Shown: one piece after another, positions 8,884 to 17,323 of the stretch
How the letters are laid out: each line of letters opens with the position of its first letter
How positions within the stretch are numbered: position 1 is the stretch's first letter
Source: Rhodobiaceae bacterium
GTDB lineage: Bacteria > Pseudomonadota > Alphaproteobacteria > Parvibaculales > Parvibaculaceae
Length of the DNA: 64,000 nt
Assembly: GCA_021404525.1 (NCBI GenBank)
Contig: JAAWWE010000001.1
Span: 310,001-374,000, forward strand
Reading direction: 5' to 3'
The notes under the pieces: model-generated
Told to the model about the DNA's origin: nothing
Seen by the model: only the letters and a program-made list of their open reading frames with translations
The model's database searches: none
Program-made: the position numbers and the translations under genes

Positions 8884-10119
8884 CTAGTCGATCGACATGG
8901 CGTCCGTGAGGGACCGTTTCGGACCCCGCTGCATAACAGCGCGCCCGTGAACAACGCGAAGTTGTCCGCTCTCCAACGCGCGAGACCGGGCCAGCCAGAT
9001 CTGTCCTTCAGCCATGAGCGTGTCCACATATGTGCGTGAGAAGGAGCCCGATTTGAGGCTTTCAACCATCGCTTTCCAGCCTGTTTGAATGGCTGACACG
9101 TAGCTGCCCGTGATGTCGTCCATGGATTTCACGTCGAAGCGTAATTCCAAAAGCAACTCGCGATACTCGTCTACTGTAGCGGGATAGGCTTTCGATGGCT
9201 CGGCCTGACGCCACTCAATAACAGATTTGTTCTCTGTTGCTCTGTTTGCGAGGACGAAATCGGTAAATACGAAGGAGCCGTTCGGGCAAAGAGATTCTCC
9301 AATCACGGAGAGCGCCTGTTTCCGGTCGTCGAGGAAACATAGGAACTCGCGCGCAACAATTATATTGTAGCGATCTTTGTCCAGAACTTTGTCAAGTTGA
9401 CGCGGATCGTAGGGAAGTATCGTCGCGCGTTCCGCAAAATCCGTCGCTTCGGAGACTTTGTTTGCAGCTGCTGCGAGATCTTTGTCGCGTTCAAATCCAT
9501 GGACAGTTGCGTCAAGTGTCGACGCCATGTGCCGAACACCATTGCCAAGGCCACCACTCAGATCAGCGATCAGGGTATCGGCGGAGGGTTTGGCGGCGTC
9601 CAGGAGGTTGAGTGTCATAGACGCACCACCGGGCAATGAATTTCCCTCGCCCCAGATGCTCTGGATGATCTGAAGGCGGTCTGCGACCGGGTCGACGGGT
9701 GCTGCATCTGCCGGATCGATTTGCATGCGCGGCTTCTTGGCCGCGGTTTTTGCCGCGGAAGGAGCCAACTCTTCGCCATCCCACCACGCGCGAACGCGTG
9801 ACCACAGCTGCACATAGCCATCATCGTCGACCGCTTGTTTTGGGGCCACCGGTTTTGACTGTGGCTTTGAGGAAGAGGACTTGGTTTTCGCTTTGACCCT
9901 AGTCGCCGCCGCCGGGGCCTTGCTGTTTTGGGCAGTCAGGCGTTTTTCAGGATGCTGGCGCAAAAACGTCGTCAGTGCTTCGGTGTGCTCAGCGCTGAGT
10001 TTTCGCATCCGCTTGAAGCGGTCGATTGCACTTGGCGACATCTCGGACAAGCCGGTAACAAACTCCCGCTGGGAGAGTTTTCGAAGCTCCGCGGAGCTGA
10101 TTGTGGCTAGTTCAGACAT
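8884..10119 (-). CDS. SAM-dependent methyltransferase with disordered basic N-terminal half
   Basis: 411 residues in two parts. Residues 1-60 form a helical segment that starts MSELATISSAELRKLSQREF. Residues about 60-130 are low-complexity and rich in Lys, Ala and Ser, probably disordered. From about 150 to 350 comes a class I methyltransferase fold: motif I is DLSGGLGNGVRHM near residue 185, an acidic FERDKD follows it, and the segment IWGEGNSLPGG just before resembles the entry segment of small-molecule (phosphoethanolamine-type) methyltransferases. The substrate is not recognisable. It is divergent from the MMPL exporter across a 285-base gap and close to a second methyltransferase, so a role in making or modifying an exported lipid-like compound is possible but inferred. 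Confidence 0.7.
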   Translation of the reverse strand: MSELATISSAELRKLSQREFVTGLSEMSPSAIDRFKRMRKLSAEHTEALTTFLRQHPEKRLTAQNSKAPAAATRVKAKTKSSSSKPQSKPVAPKQAVDDDGYVQLWSRVRAWWDGEELAPSAAKTAAKKPRMQIDPADAAPVDPVADRLQIIQSIWGEGNSLPGGASMTLNLLDAAKPSADTLIADLSGGLGNGVRHMASTLDATVHGFERDKDLAAAANKVSEATDFAERATILPYDPRQLDKVLDKDRYNIIVAREFLCFLDDRKQALSVIGESLCPNGSFVFTDFVLANRATENKSVIEWRQAEPSKAYPATVDEYRELLLELRFDVKSMDDITGSYVSAIQTGWKAMVESLKSGSFSRTYVDTLMAEGQIWLARSRALESGQLRVVHGRAVMQRGPKRSLTDAMSID

Positions 10120-10404
10120 CGCTCAAACGTTTCGTCGCAGTTTCGGCTCCGACGAGTCGCGCACGCCAAGGCCCTCAATTAGATGAAATCATGCCTTTAT
10201 TTGATTAATATTTTGTGAGAGGTGCAAAAACACACCTTTTTGACAGGCGGGCGGACACGTTTCGCGTTTATTTTCCTACCAAATACAAAGAACTATTGAA
10301 GAGCGCCCACTTGTCGGGGCACGCTCTAGCAAATCAGTACGAAAGATCAGGTTTTTCACCTTCTGGAGAAACCACCAAGTCATGATTATGTAAAGCGAAG
10401 TGGA
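10120..10404. promoter_or_regulatory. Divergent intergenic region between methyltransferase and MMPL exporter
   Basis: 285 bases with no gene. It is AT-richer than its surroundings and must hold promoters for both divergent genes. A weak 5-bp hairpin (aggtg/cacct, 10220-10237) followed by five T is present but has no obvious transcript to end. A short inverted repeat (ggttt/aaacc, 10350-10373) lies upstream of the exporter. No convincing -35/-10 pair could be fixed by eye. Confidence 0.4.
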
Positions 10405-12729
10405 GTGGGGCACCTGACTAGTATTTGGCCAAGTGACGCCAGTCAGCGATTTCCCAGACTGGTGCTCGTCATTTGGGTGGTCCTTTTTCTGGGCATGATT
10501 GCGGGCGGCAAGAACCTCACTGTGTCGTTCGACACCCGCATCTTTTACTCAGAGCAAAACCAGCTGTTGCAGCAGCTGCGCGGTTTTGAACGGAAGTTTT
10601 CTCACAACAACAACATCCTGTTTGTGATTAGCCCCCGTGACGAAAGGAAGGGGAAAATCGCAACGGTCGAGACGTTGGAGGCTCTGGTAAATATTACCGA
10701 CCAAGCCTGGCGTCTTCCCCATTCCACACAGGTTGAGAGCCTCACCAATTTTCCACGCATTGTGTCGGATGAAGACGCATTCTCAGTTCTGGAAATGGTC
10801 CCGTCATCTGGGCAGCTGACCCCCAGCGCCGCCGCGGCGATTGAGAAAGAAGCATTGAACGACCGCCTGGTCGTCAATCGGTTGCTTTCAGCCGATGGGC
10901 GAACAACCGGTGTGAATGTTAATTTCAGGCTCCCGCCATCGGCTTCATCAGAAGTTCAGGAGATCACGCAGGCGGCCCATCAGTTCGTTCGGAAGATTGA
11001 GACGGATTATCCCCACCTTCAGGTTCACCTGACTGGCAATGTGATGCTGATGACCACCTTCAACGAAGCGTCACATGTCGATGCCAGGTTGTTGGTGCCG
11101 GTCGCGCTGATTGTCGCTGCGATCATCGTTGCGGTGTTTTTGCGGTCTCGAAATGGGACGATTGCCGTCCTCTCCATCTTAGGTGTCGCAAGTTTGGCGT
11201 CGATGGGAGTTGCTGGCTGGTTTGGGCACGTCATTACCCCTGCTTCGATCGCGGCCCCCATCATTGTAATATCTATCGCTCTTGCATCGACCATCCACGT
11301 CGTCATCGCTGTGAAGCACGAGTTGGCGTCGGGTGCGGACAACAAAGCGGCCATCACGCAGGCTATCAAGACAAATGCCGCCGCTGTCGGTCTAACCAAT
11401 TTGACGACGGCTGTCGGCTTTCTCGCGATGAACAGGGCTGACGCACCGCCACTCAATGACATGGGCAACATCGTCTTTGTGGGCATTGTGCTCAGTTATC
11501 TGTTGACCTTCACCTGGCTGCCAGCCGTTCTAACCCTATTGCCATTAAAGCCTTCTAAGGACCGATCCGCTGCGCTCATGGCGGGTGTTGGCCGCAGCAT
11601 CAACAAACTGCGCTGGGTCCTTCTAGTCATAGTGACGGCAGGCGTGTTGGCGACCATTGGGGGACTCGGGCAAATCCGTTTGGACGACGATTTCGTGCGC
11701 TATTTCGATGACCGATTTCAATACCGCGTGGCGTCAGATTTTGCCGAGGACCGCCTGACTGGTCTCAATATCATGGAGTTCGATCTGGAGACCGGTGTTG
11801 ACGGTGGTGTGTACACGCCTGAGTACCAGCATTTTTTGGCAGACTTCACGGGCTGGCTTGGCGACCAGTCCGGCGTCGCAAGCATCGCTGATATTTCGGA
11901 AATAACGCGGCGCATTCACAAAGCGATGCGGGTTGAGGAAGAACCGGCGCGCAACGGTATCCCGGACAATGCCGATCTCATCTCTCAGTACTTTCTATTG
12001 TACGAGCTCTCACTTCCCTATGGCGCATCAATCACAGACAGGATCAATGTCTCACGAAGCGCCAGTAAGGTGACCATCATCATGCGCGGATTGACATCCG
12101 GTGAGATCCGGTCCCTGCATGAACGAGCGACGGATTGGCTCGCAGAGCATGCACCGGGCGAGGCGGCGACAACGGGCATAAGCATTAATGTCCTCTTCGC
12201 CTATCTCTCTAACGACAATATCCGATCTATGATCACGGGGACCTTTGTATCCATTTTGATAATTGGACTGATCATTGCGTTCGCGCTGCGTAGCGCAGCT
12301 TTTGGAGCTCTGAGCCTTGCAACAAATCTGCTGCCTGCCATCGTCGGCTTTGGCCTCTGGGGATATTTTATTCAGGACATTGGGATCGCTGGGGCAGTGA
12401 TTACTACGATGACACTGGGGATCGTTGTTGATGACACAATTCACTTCCTGATGAAGTATCGGCGTCAACGGGCTGGCGGTGCCTCCGCCGCTGCTGCCAT
12501 TGAAACCGTCTTTTCAACGGTCGGCGTTGCCATGGTCATCACCAGCGTATCGCTTGCCGCAGGCTTTATCGTGCTGTCTTTGTCCGGCTTTCAGATCAAT
12601 CGGTCATTGGGAATCCAAACGTCCATCATCGTTGTTGTAGCGCTGGGCATCTGTTGGTTCCTGCTGCCGCCCTTGTTACGGTTAATCGACAAAGATGGCA
12701 GTGAAATTGCAAATGTAGATAAGGAGTGA
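10405..12729 (+). CDS. MMPL/RND-superfamily exporter (COG1033-like)
   Basis: 774-residue polytopic protein made of two similar halves: one helix near residue 18, a periplasmic loop to about 215, five helices to about 375, a helix near 400, a second loop to about 605, and five helices to the end. Motifs SIALASTIHVVIAV and GIVVDDTIHFLMKYRRQRAG are the paired acidic/His membrane signatures of the hydrophobe-exporting MMPL branch (lipids, hopanoids, mycolates). It needs no adaptor of the AcrA type, and none is adjacent. The GTG used here follows a purine-rich aagtgga with short spacing, so the exact start is uncertain. A PilZ-methyltransferase gene follows 127 bases later on the same strand, hinting that the exporter handles its product; this is inference. 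Confidence 0.85.
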   Translation: MGHLTSIWPSDASQRFPRLVLVIWVVLFLGMIAGGKNLTVSFDTRIFYSEQNQLLQQLRGFERKFSHNNNILFVISPRDERKGKIATVETLEALVNITDQAWRLPHSTQVESLTNFPRIVSDEDAFSVLEMVPSSGQLTPSAAAAIEKEALNDRLVVNRLLSADGRTTGVNVNFRLPPSASSEVQEITQAAHQFVRKIETDYPHLQVHLTGNVMLMTTFNEASHVDARLLVPVALIVAAIIVAVFLRSRNGTIAVLSILGVASLASMGVAGWFGHVITPASIAAPIIVISIALASTIHVVIAVKHELASGADNKAAITQAIKTNAAAVGLTNLTTAVGFLAMNRADAPPLNDMGNIVFVGIVLSYLLTFTWLPAVLTLLPLKPSKDRSAALMAGVGRSINKLRWVLLVIVTAGVLATIGGLGQIRLDDDFVRYFDDRFQYRVASDFAEDRLTGLNIMEFDLETGVDGGVYTPEYQHFLADFTGWLGDQSGVASIADISEITRRIHKAMRVEEEPARNGIPDNADLISQYFLLYELSLPYGASITDRINVSRSASKVTIIMRGLTSGEIRSLHERATDWLAEHAPGEAATTGISINVLFAYLSNDNIRSMITGTFVSILIIGLIIAFALRSAAFGALSLATNLLPAIVGFGLWGYFIQDIGIAGAVITTMTLGIVVDDTIHFLMKYRRQRAGGASAAAAIETVFSTVGVAMVITSVSLAAGFIVLSLSGFQINRSLGIQTSIIVVVALGICWFLLPPLLRLIDKDGSEIANVDKE

Positions 12730-12856
12730 TCCGGAACGAAACGTCACTATTGCCTTGCATATCTATAGTTAAGCTTGGAAATTTGTGACCAGATCGGATT
12801 CGGATGTTCTATATTGAAACGGCAAAATTAGTTTTGCTCATCAAGGAATAGTAATA

Positions 12857-14311
12857 ATGCGTACATATGAGCAGCTCACGGGTGCTAAAGGCCGAAAGGT
12901 CTTCTACCGCGCTGAACGGTTTAGGGCTGACCATCTTTTCAAGGACATCGTGCCGGCTGTGGACCTTGGCGGTGATAGGGCCGCACTGAAAGATGTGTCG
13001 ATGACAGGGCTTGCCGCACAAAGCGGTGAGCTGGACTATTGGGACGGTCGGCTGGGTGATGAAATTCCAGTTCGACTATGCATTGCAGACGACACACTTT
13101 ATGAAGGCTCGGGTCGCATTCGTCGCATTGAACCAAGCGGGGTTCGCACCACCGTTGCTGTGGAACTAACGACTGGCTATATCGATATTCCATCGGTTGT
13201 TACTGATCATGACCAGTTTCTACTGTCGCGTGCGCTATCTGATCCGCAATTTGGAACAGCCTCAAACATCCTGCCTGAATATCAGGAACTGTCCGCCGAA
13301 ATCATCTATCTCTTTCGCTCCTATCAGGACCTGCTTTCTCGTTTTGAGGAGAGGCTCGGGGATGTGTCAGAAGAAGACAGGACAAAACAGCTTCATGAAG
13401 CGCTTGTTGCCTGTGAAGACAAAATGGTGCCGCAATGGAAAGAGCTTTGGTATCGCGGGAATGACATCACATTTCCAATGCTGAACGATCCGATCGCCCT
13501 CGCCGAGCACAAACGCTATACCGAGCAAGTGCTGACGCCTGATTTTATGCCGGGGCCTGTCATGCGACGCTGTTACGAAAAACCGTTGGGTTATCCCGGC
13601 GACTATCAGATTATGAACTATGTTTATCGTTGGGAAAAAGTAGGCGACACGCCCTACGAAAAGCTTCTGCATCGCATCGGGATTGAGACAGGTGAATGTG
13701 TTGGCACGCGCCTGCGCATGACTCAGAAATTTATTGGCGAGAAGGTAATTGAAACCGCTGGCAGCGAGGTGATGAATATCACCAACCTGGGCTGCGGATC
13801 AGCCTACGAGGTCGCCGAATTTCTGAAGACAAACACGTTGGCGCGGCCTGTCAACTTTACGCTCATCGATCAGGATCACGATGCGCTGTCATATGCCTAC
13901 GAACACGCGCACCCGCAGGTCGTTCGCCATGGTGGCAAGGCGCGCATACAGTGCCTGCAAGCATCGTTTGCACAGTTGCTAAAAGCAGGGCCGTTGTTTA
14001 ACTCGCTGCCGCCGCAGGACATGATCTACAGCCTCGGGCTCTATGATTATCTTTCTGCACGCCGCGCAAAAGCACTGACCCACGATCTCTATAATCAGCT
14101 CGCGCCTGGCGGATACATGGTTCTGGCGAATGTAAAGACAGGTCGGGAAACCTGTATGTGGCCACTTGAGTTCATTACCGACTGGAGCTTGGTCTATCGG
14201 ACGGCAGACGAAATGTGGGACATGGTGGATGGTCTGGACTGCGAGCGAATTTCGCTTGAAGAAGACAAGACCAAATGCGTCTACGTTATGACGGTGCGCA
14301 AGCCCTTGTGA
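12857..14311 (+). CDS. PilZ domain fused to a PhcB-like methyltransferase
   Basis: 484 residues. The N-terminal 115 look like a PilZ domain: an arginine-rich entry (RKVFYRAER) and then DVSMTGLAA, which fits the (D/N)xSxxG half of the cyclic-di-GMP site. The rest resembles the family annotated as 3-hydroxypalmitic acid methyl ester synthesis (PhcB of Ralstonia): KPLGYPGDYQIMN near residue 245, a SAM-binding NLGCGSAYEV near 312, and SLGLYDYLS near 395. A good aagga lies 9 bases before the ATG. PhcB makes a diffusible fatty-acid methyl ester signal, and its neighbours sense it; here a membrane histidine kinase gene converges on this one. The coupling of cyclic-di-GMP sensing to signal synthesis is inferred from the fusion. 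Confidence 0.75.
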   Translation: MRTYEQLTGAKGRKVFYRAERFRADHLFKDIVPAVDLGGDRAALKDVSMTGLAAQSGELDYWDGRLGDEIPVRLCIADDTLYEGSGRIRRIEPSGVRTTVAVELTTGYIDIPSVVTDHDQFLLSRALSDPQFGTASNILPEYQELSAEIIYLFRSYQDLLSRFEERLGDVSEEDRTKQLHEALVACEDKMVPQWKELWYRGNDITFPMLNDPIALAEHKRYTEQVLTPDFMPGPVMRRCYEKPLGYPGDYQIMNYVYRWEKVGDTPYEKLLHRIGIETGECVGTRLRMTQKFIGEKVIETAGSEVMNITNLGCGSAYEVAEFLKTNTLARPVNFTLIDQDHDALSYAYEHAHPQVVRHGGKARIQCLQASFAQLLKAGPLFNSLPPQDMIYSLGLYDYLSARRAKALTHDLYNQLAPGGYMVLANVKTGRETCMWPLEFITDWSLVYRTADEMWDMVDGLDCERISLEEDKTKCVYVMTVRKPL

Positions 14312-14335
14312 GGATAAGAGGCTGCTCGCGGGCGG

Positions 14336-15844
14336 TTATGTCGCCCAGCGCATGCCATCTTCAGATGGAGCATCAACGAAACGGCTTCGGGGGAATGTCA
14401 CATGAACATTCGTTCCGGAGCCTTTCCGGCTCTCCAGACGCACGTCACCGCCATGCAATGCCATGATTTTACGGACCAATGGCAGACCGAGTCCTGTGCC
14501 CTGTTGGGTACGGCTCATCGCGTTTTCGACCTGAACGAAGGGTTCGAAGATCCGCTCAATGTCATCGTCATCCACGCCAATGCCCGTGTCTTCGATTTTG
14601 AGTTCAAGCTCCCCAGCGTCAGTAAGCCCAAGCTCCACACTCACCTGGCCACCTTCTGGCGTGAATTTCAGCGCATTTGAGGTGAGGTTGATCACAACCT
14701 GATTGAACAACCGAGAGTCAGCCAATAGCCAGGGAATGTCGTCGCGAACACGAAATGTCAGTTTGATTTTCAGTTCGCTGGCGCGAGGCCGGAACATCCT
14801 CATTGTCTGATTGAGTGCTTCAACAGGGTCAAGCGCGTCTTCATCAAGCTCCAACTTGCCAGCTTCCGCTTTCGACAGATCGAGAATATCATTGATGATG
14901 CTGAGAAGATGTGACCCGCTATTTCGAATGTCGCCCGCGTAATCAGCATATCGCTCATTGTTGATTGGTCCGAACATCTGTGTCGCGATAATTTCTGAAA
15001 AACCAATAATTGCGTTCAGGGGCGTGCGAAGCTCGTGGCTCATGATCGCTAGAAAATCATTCTTTGCGCGGTTCGCAGTCTCTGATTGCTCCAGCAGTTC
15101 TTCCGAGCGTTCTCTTTCTGATTTCAATCGCTCATTGTCTACAAACGCGGACCGCATTTGGCGTTCGTGCACATAGGTCAAGAAGCTACAGGTCGCAATG
15201 CCCAGCAGCATGAACGCCGTATTGTTGATCAGCACATTCTGGGGCTGCGGATTGATGAGCAGCACCACAGCTTCATAGGCTGTGAACGTTGCGAGCGCCC
15301 AGGTGAGCGAATACATAAAATTCAGACGCCAGAGGCACGCACTGAAGCAAATGATGGCGATCAGGCCGCCATAGTACAGATAGCTTCCCGGTGCGTCCGC
15401 CAGTGCGATCATGGCGACAACGCCAAGGCCAGGCGTCGCCATGGAGAAAGACAGCCAGAACTGATGGCGATGGCTAAACCAGGGCGCATATGACAGAGCT
15501 ACGATGCCGAGCAGAAGCGGGCAGACCAGGCCGAGCCTGATGAACCACGCCTGATAGAGAATGTCTGGAACAATGAAGTAGTCGAGGACGCCGAATGCGG
15601 CCATGATGACCGCGCCGGCGACAATACAAAACCGAGTGAAGCCGATTTGTTTTGTGTAATTGTCCTGACGATATGCTTCTTCAGCTTTTGGATCGAGAAA
15701 CCCCATCGTGATCGGGTGCATGTCATAGGACAAATCACGTCCTGACGAAGCGTCGTCGCTGCCACCACGAGCTCGATTGGAGAGTATTGGCGGCGCTTGA
15801 CCACTCTCACCCAACTCGGCAAGTCCTTCTCGGCGACTATGCAT
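14336..15844 (-). CDS. Six-helix membrane sensor histidine kinase without adjacent response regulator
   Basis: About 502 residues. A cytoplasmic leader of some 65 residues is followed by six hydrophobic helices (to about residue 235), a short coiled segment, then a full kinase core: H-box FLAIMSHELRTPLNAIIGFS, N-box NLTSNALKF, DTGIGV, FEPFVQV and GTGLGLPLVRKI. The six-helix input domain without a large periplasmic loop is the topology of CqsS, LqsS and PhcS, which detect hydrophobic quorum signals, but it also occurs on nucleotide cyclases. The frame is open to a TTG at 15868; the ATG at 15844 is preferred, and one at 15721 cannot be excluded. It ends 24 bases from the PilZ-methyltransferase gene, tail to tail. 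No response regulator gene is in the window. Confidence 0.82.
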   Translation of the reverse strand: MHSRREGLAELGESGQAPPILSNRARGGSDDASSGRDLSYDMHPITMGFLDPKAEEAYRQDNYTKQIGFTRFCIVAGAVIMAAFGVLDYFIVPDILYQAWFIRLGLVCPLLLGIVALSYAPWFSHRHQFWLSFSMATPGLGVVAMIALADAPGSYLYYGGLIAIICFSACLWRLNFMYSLTWALATFTAYEAVVLLINPQPQNVLINNTAFMLLGIATCSFLTYVHERQMRSAFVDNERLKSERERSEELLEQSETANRAKNDFLAIMSHELRTPLNAIIGFSEIIATQMFGPINNERYADYAGDIRNSGSHLLSIINDILDLSKAEAGKLELDEDALDPVEALNQTMRMFRPRASELKIKLTFRVRDDIPWLLADSRLFNQVVINLTSNALKFTPEGGQVSVELGLTDAGELELKIEDTGIGVDDDDIERIFEPFVQVENAMSRTQQGTGLGLPLVRKIMALHGGDVRLESRKGSGTNVHVTFPRSRFVDAPSEDGMRWAT

Positions 15845-16059
15845 GTGTAAAAACGACCCCGGCCTCAAACAGAGATTGCAGATTTATTTAACCTTCTACT
15901 GTTGAGAAGATAATTTGCCGTTAACTGACACTGCTTGTGGTCTCTACACCGGTAACACTTTGATCTTTTGTTAACGGTTTGAGAATGGCGCCTGTAAAAT
16001 GGAAGGCACGCTCTTAAGGGCGGAGCGACCGAGGGCCGGTAAAGGTCGATGAAGAGTTA

Positions 16060-16530
16060 ATGGGGGTAAGCGTGATTCAAATCTATGTCGACGGAGATGC
16101 ATGTCCGGTGAAGGACGAGGTGCAGAAAGTCGCGGAACGTCACGGTTTGACGGTGTTCATCGTGAGCAATGCTGGTATGCGGCCTCGCCGCCACCCTCTC
16201 ATCCAGCAAATTGTGGTCCCAGAGGGCCCGGACGTCGCCGATGACTGGATTGCAGAACGTGCCACAGCGCACGACATCGCGATAACCGCAGATATTCCCT
16301 TGGCTGGGCGATGCCTCGAAAATGGTGCACGGGTTATCGGCCCGACAGGCAAGGTGTTCACCGAAGACAATATTGGCATGGCGCTCGGCATGCGGGATCT
16401 GAAGCAACACCTACGCGAAAGCAATAATACACAGACCTACAATGCAGGATTTACCGCCCGCGACCGGTCCCAATTTCTCAACACGCTGGAAAATGAGATA
16501 CAGGCACTCAAACGACGTGGGGCAGGGTGA
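16060..16530 (+). CDS. YaiI/YqxD family protein (DUF188)
   Basis: 156-residue member of the DUF188 family, a PIN-like fold with an N-terminal IYVDGDACPVKDEV and a central DDWIAERA and ITADIPLAGRCLE, where the conserved aspartates cluster. The biochemical role is not established. Relatives usually begin directly at M-I-x-I-Y-V-D, so a GTG at 16072 may be the true start; the ATG four codons earlier has only a weak ribosome site. It lies alone between the kinase, which reads away from it, and an SDR gene. Confidence 0.85.
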   Translation: MGVSVIQIYVDGDACPVKDEVQKVAERHGLTVFIVSNAGMRPRRHPLIQQIVVPEGPDVADDWIAERATAHDIAITADIPLAGRCLENGARVIGPTGKVFTEDNIGMALGMRDLKQHLRESNNTQTYNAGFTARDRSQFLNTLENEIQALKRRGAG

Positions 16531-16600
16531 CACACTGATCTGCTGAGGAGCGACGTGCGTAAAGAGAGCGTCGCCAAAAAATGCGGGGAGAGACCATCTC

Positions 16601-17317
16601 ATGCCAACAGAATTAGGGTCTTTTCCATCAGGCAGCGTCGCCATTGTCGTGGGGGCGAGCGGAGGAGTTGGAGCCGCCCTTGTTGAGGCAATTGCAAAGT
16701 CTGGACAATTCTCAGAGGTAAGAGAATTTGGACGATCGACGAGTCCGACCCTTGACCTGCTTTCGGAAGGCAGCATCGAAGCTGCTGCCGCATCTCTCAA
16801 GAAGCTCGATATTCCGCCGCGGCTCATCATCGCTGCAACCGGCTTATTGCATGATGGCGACCTGATGCCAGAGAAAAACCTGGCTCGATTGGATGGTGCA
16901 CAGCTAGCTCGACTCTTTGCCGTAAACGCCACCGGCCCTGCCTTGCTGATGAAGCACTTCCTGCCCCTATTGCCCAAAGAGGGGAAGTCCGCATTTGCAG
17001 CGCTGTCCGCTAAGGTCGGGAGTATCGGCGACAATGAGCTGGGCGGATGGTATGGCTACCGTGCATCCAAGGCCGCGCTCAACCAATTTGTTCGAACAGC
17101 TGCGATTGAGTTGAGAAGACGGAAACCCTCAGCTCTGTGCGTCGCGCTCCACCCAGGCACCGTCATGACTGATCTTTCTTCTCCGTTTAGAAAAGCAGGC
17201 CTGGCGACACAAACGCCTGAGGAAGCTGCTGGTCGGCTGCTTGCGACGATAAATGGCCTGTCCGCGGCTCAGTCGGGTGGTTTCTATTCATATGAGGGTG
17301 AAGAGTTGCCCTGGTAG
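16601..17317 (+). CDS. Short-chain dehydrogenase/reductase, C-factor-like
   Basis: 238-residue SDR. The cofactor loop is VVGASGGVGAAL (TGxxxGxG variant), the middle Asn motif region is LIIAATG, and the catalytic pair is in YGYRASKAALN. The shape and the HPGTVMTDLS segment after the active site fit the C-factor/CsgA-like group, whose substrates are mostly unknown. Ends 6 bases from the convergent flavoprotein gene, so there is no room for a terminator between them. Confidence 0.8.
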   Translation: MPTELGSFPSGSVAIVVGASGGVGAALVEAIAKSGQFSEVREFGRSTSPTLDLLSEGSIEAAAASLKKLDIPPRLIIAATGLLHDGDLMPEKNLARLDGAQLARLFAVNATGPALLMKHFLPLLPKEGKSAFAALSAKVGSIGDNELGGWYGYRASKAALNQFVRTAAIELRRRKPSALCVALHPGTVMTDLSSPFRKAGLATQTPEEAAGRLLATINGLSAAQSGGFYSYEGEELPW

Positions 17318-17323
17318 AGGCGA

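Noticed and set aside
10220..10241. Hairpin followed by T-run in the gap before the MMPL exporter
   Set aside because: Only a 5-bp stem, and no plus-strand transcript enters the region; not called a terminator.
16550..16574. gcgacg/cgtcgc hairpin after the YaiI gene
   Set aside because: Loop of 13 bases and followed by A rather than T; may only be chance.
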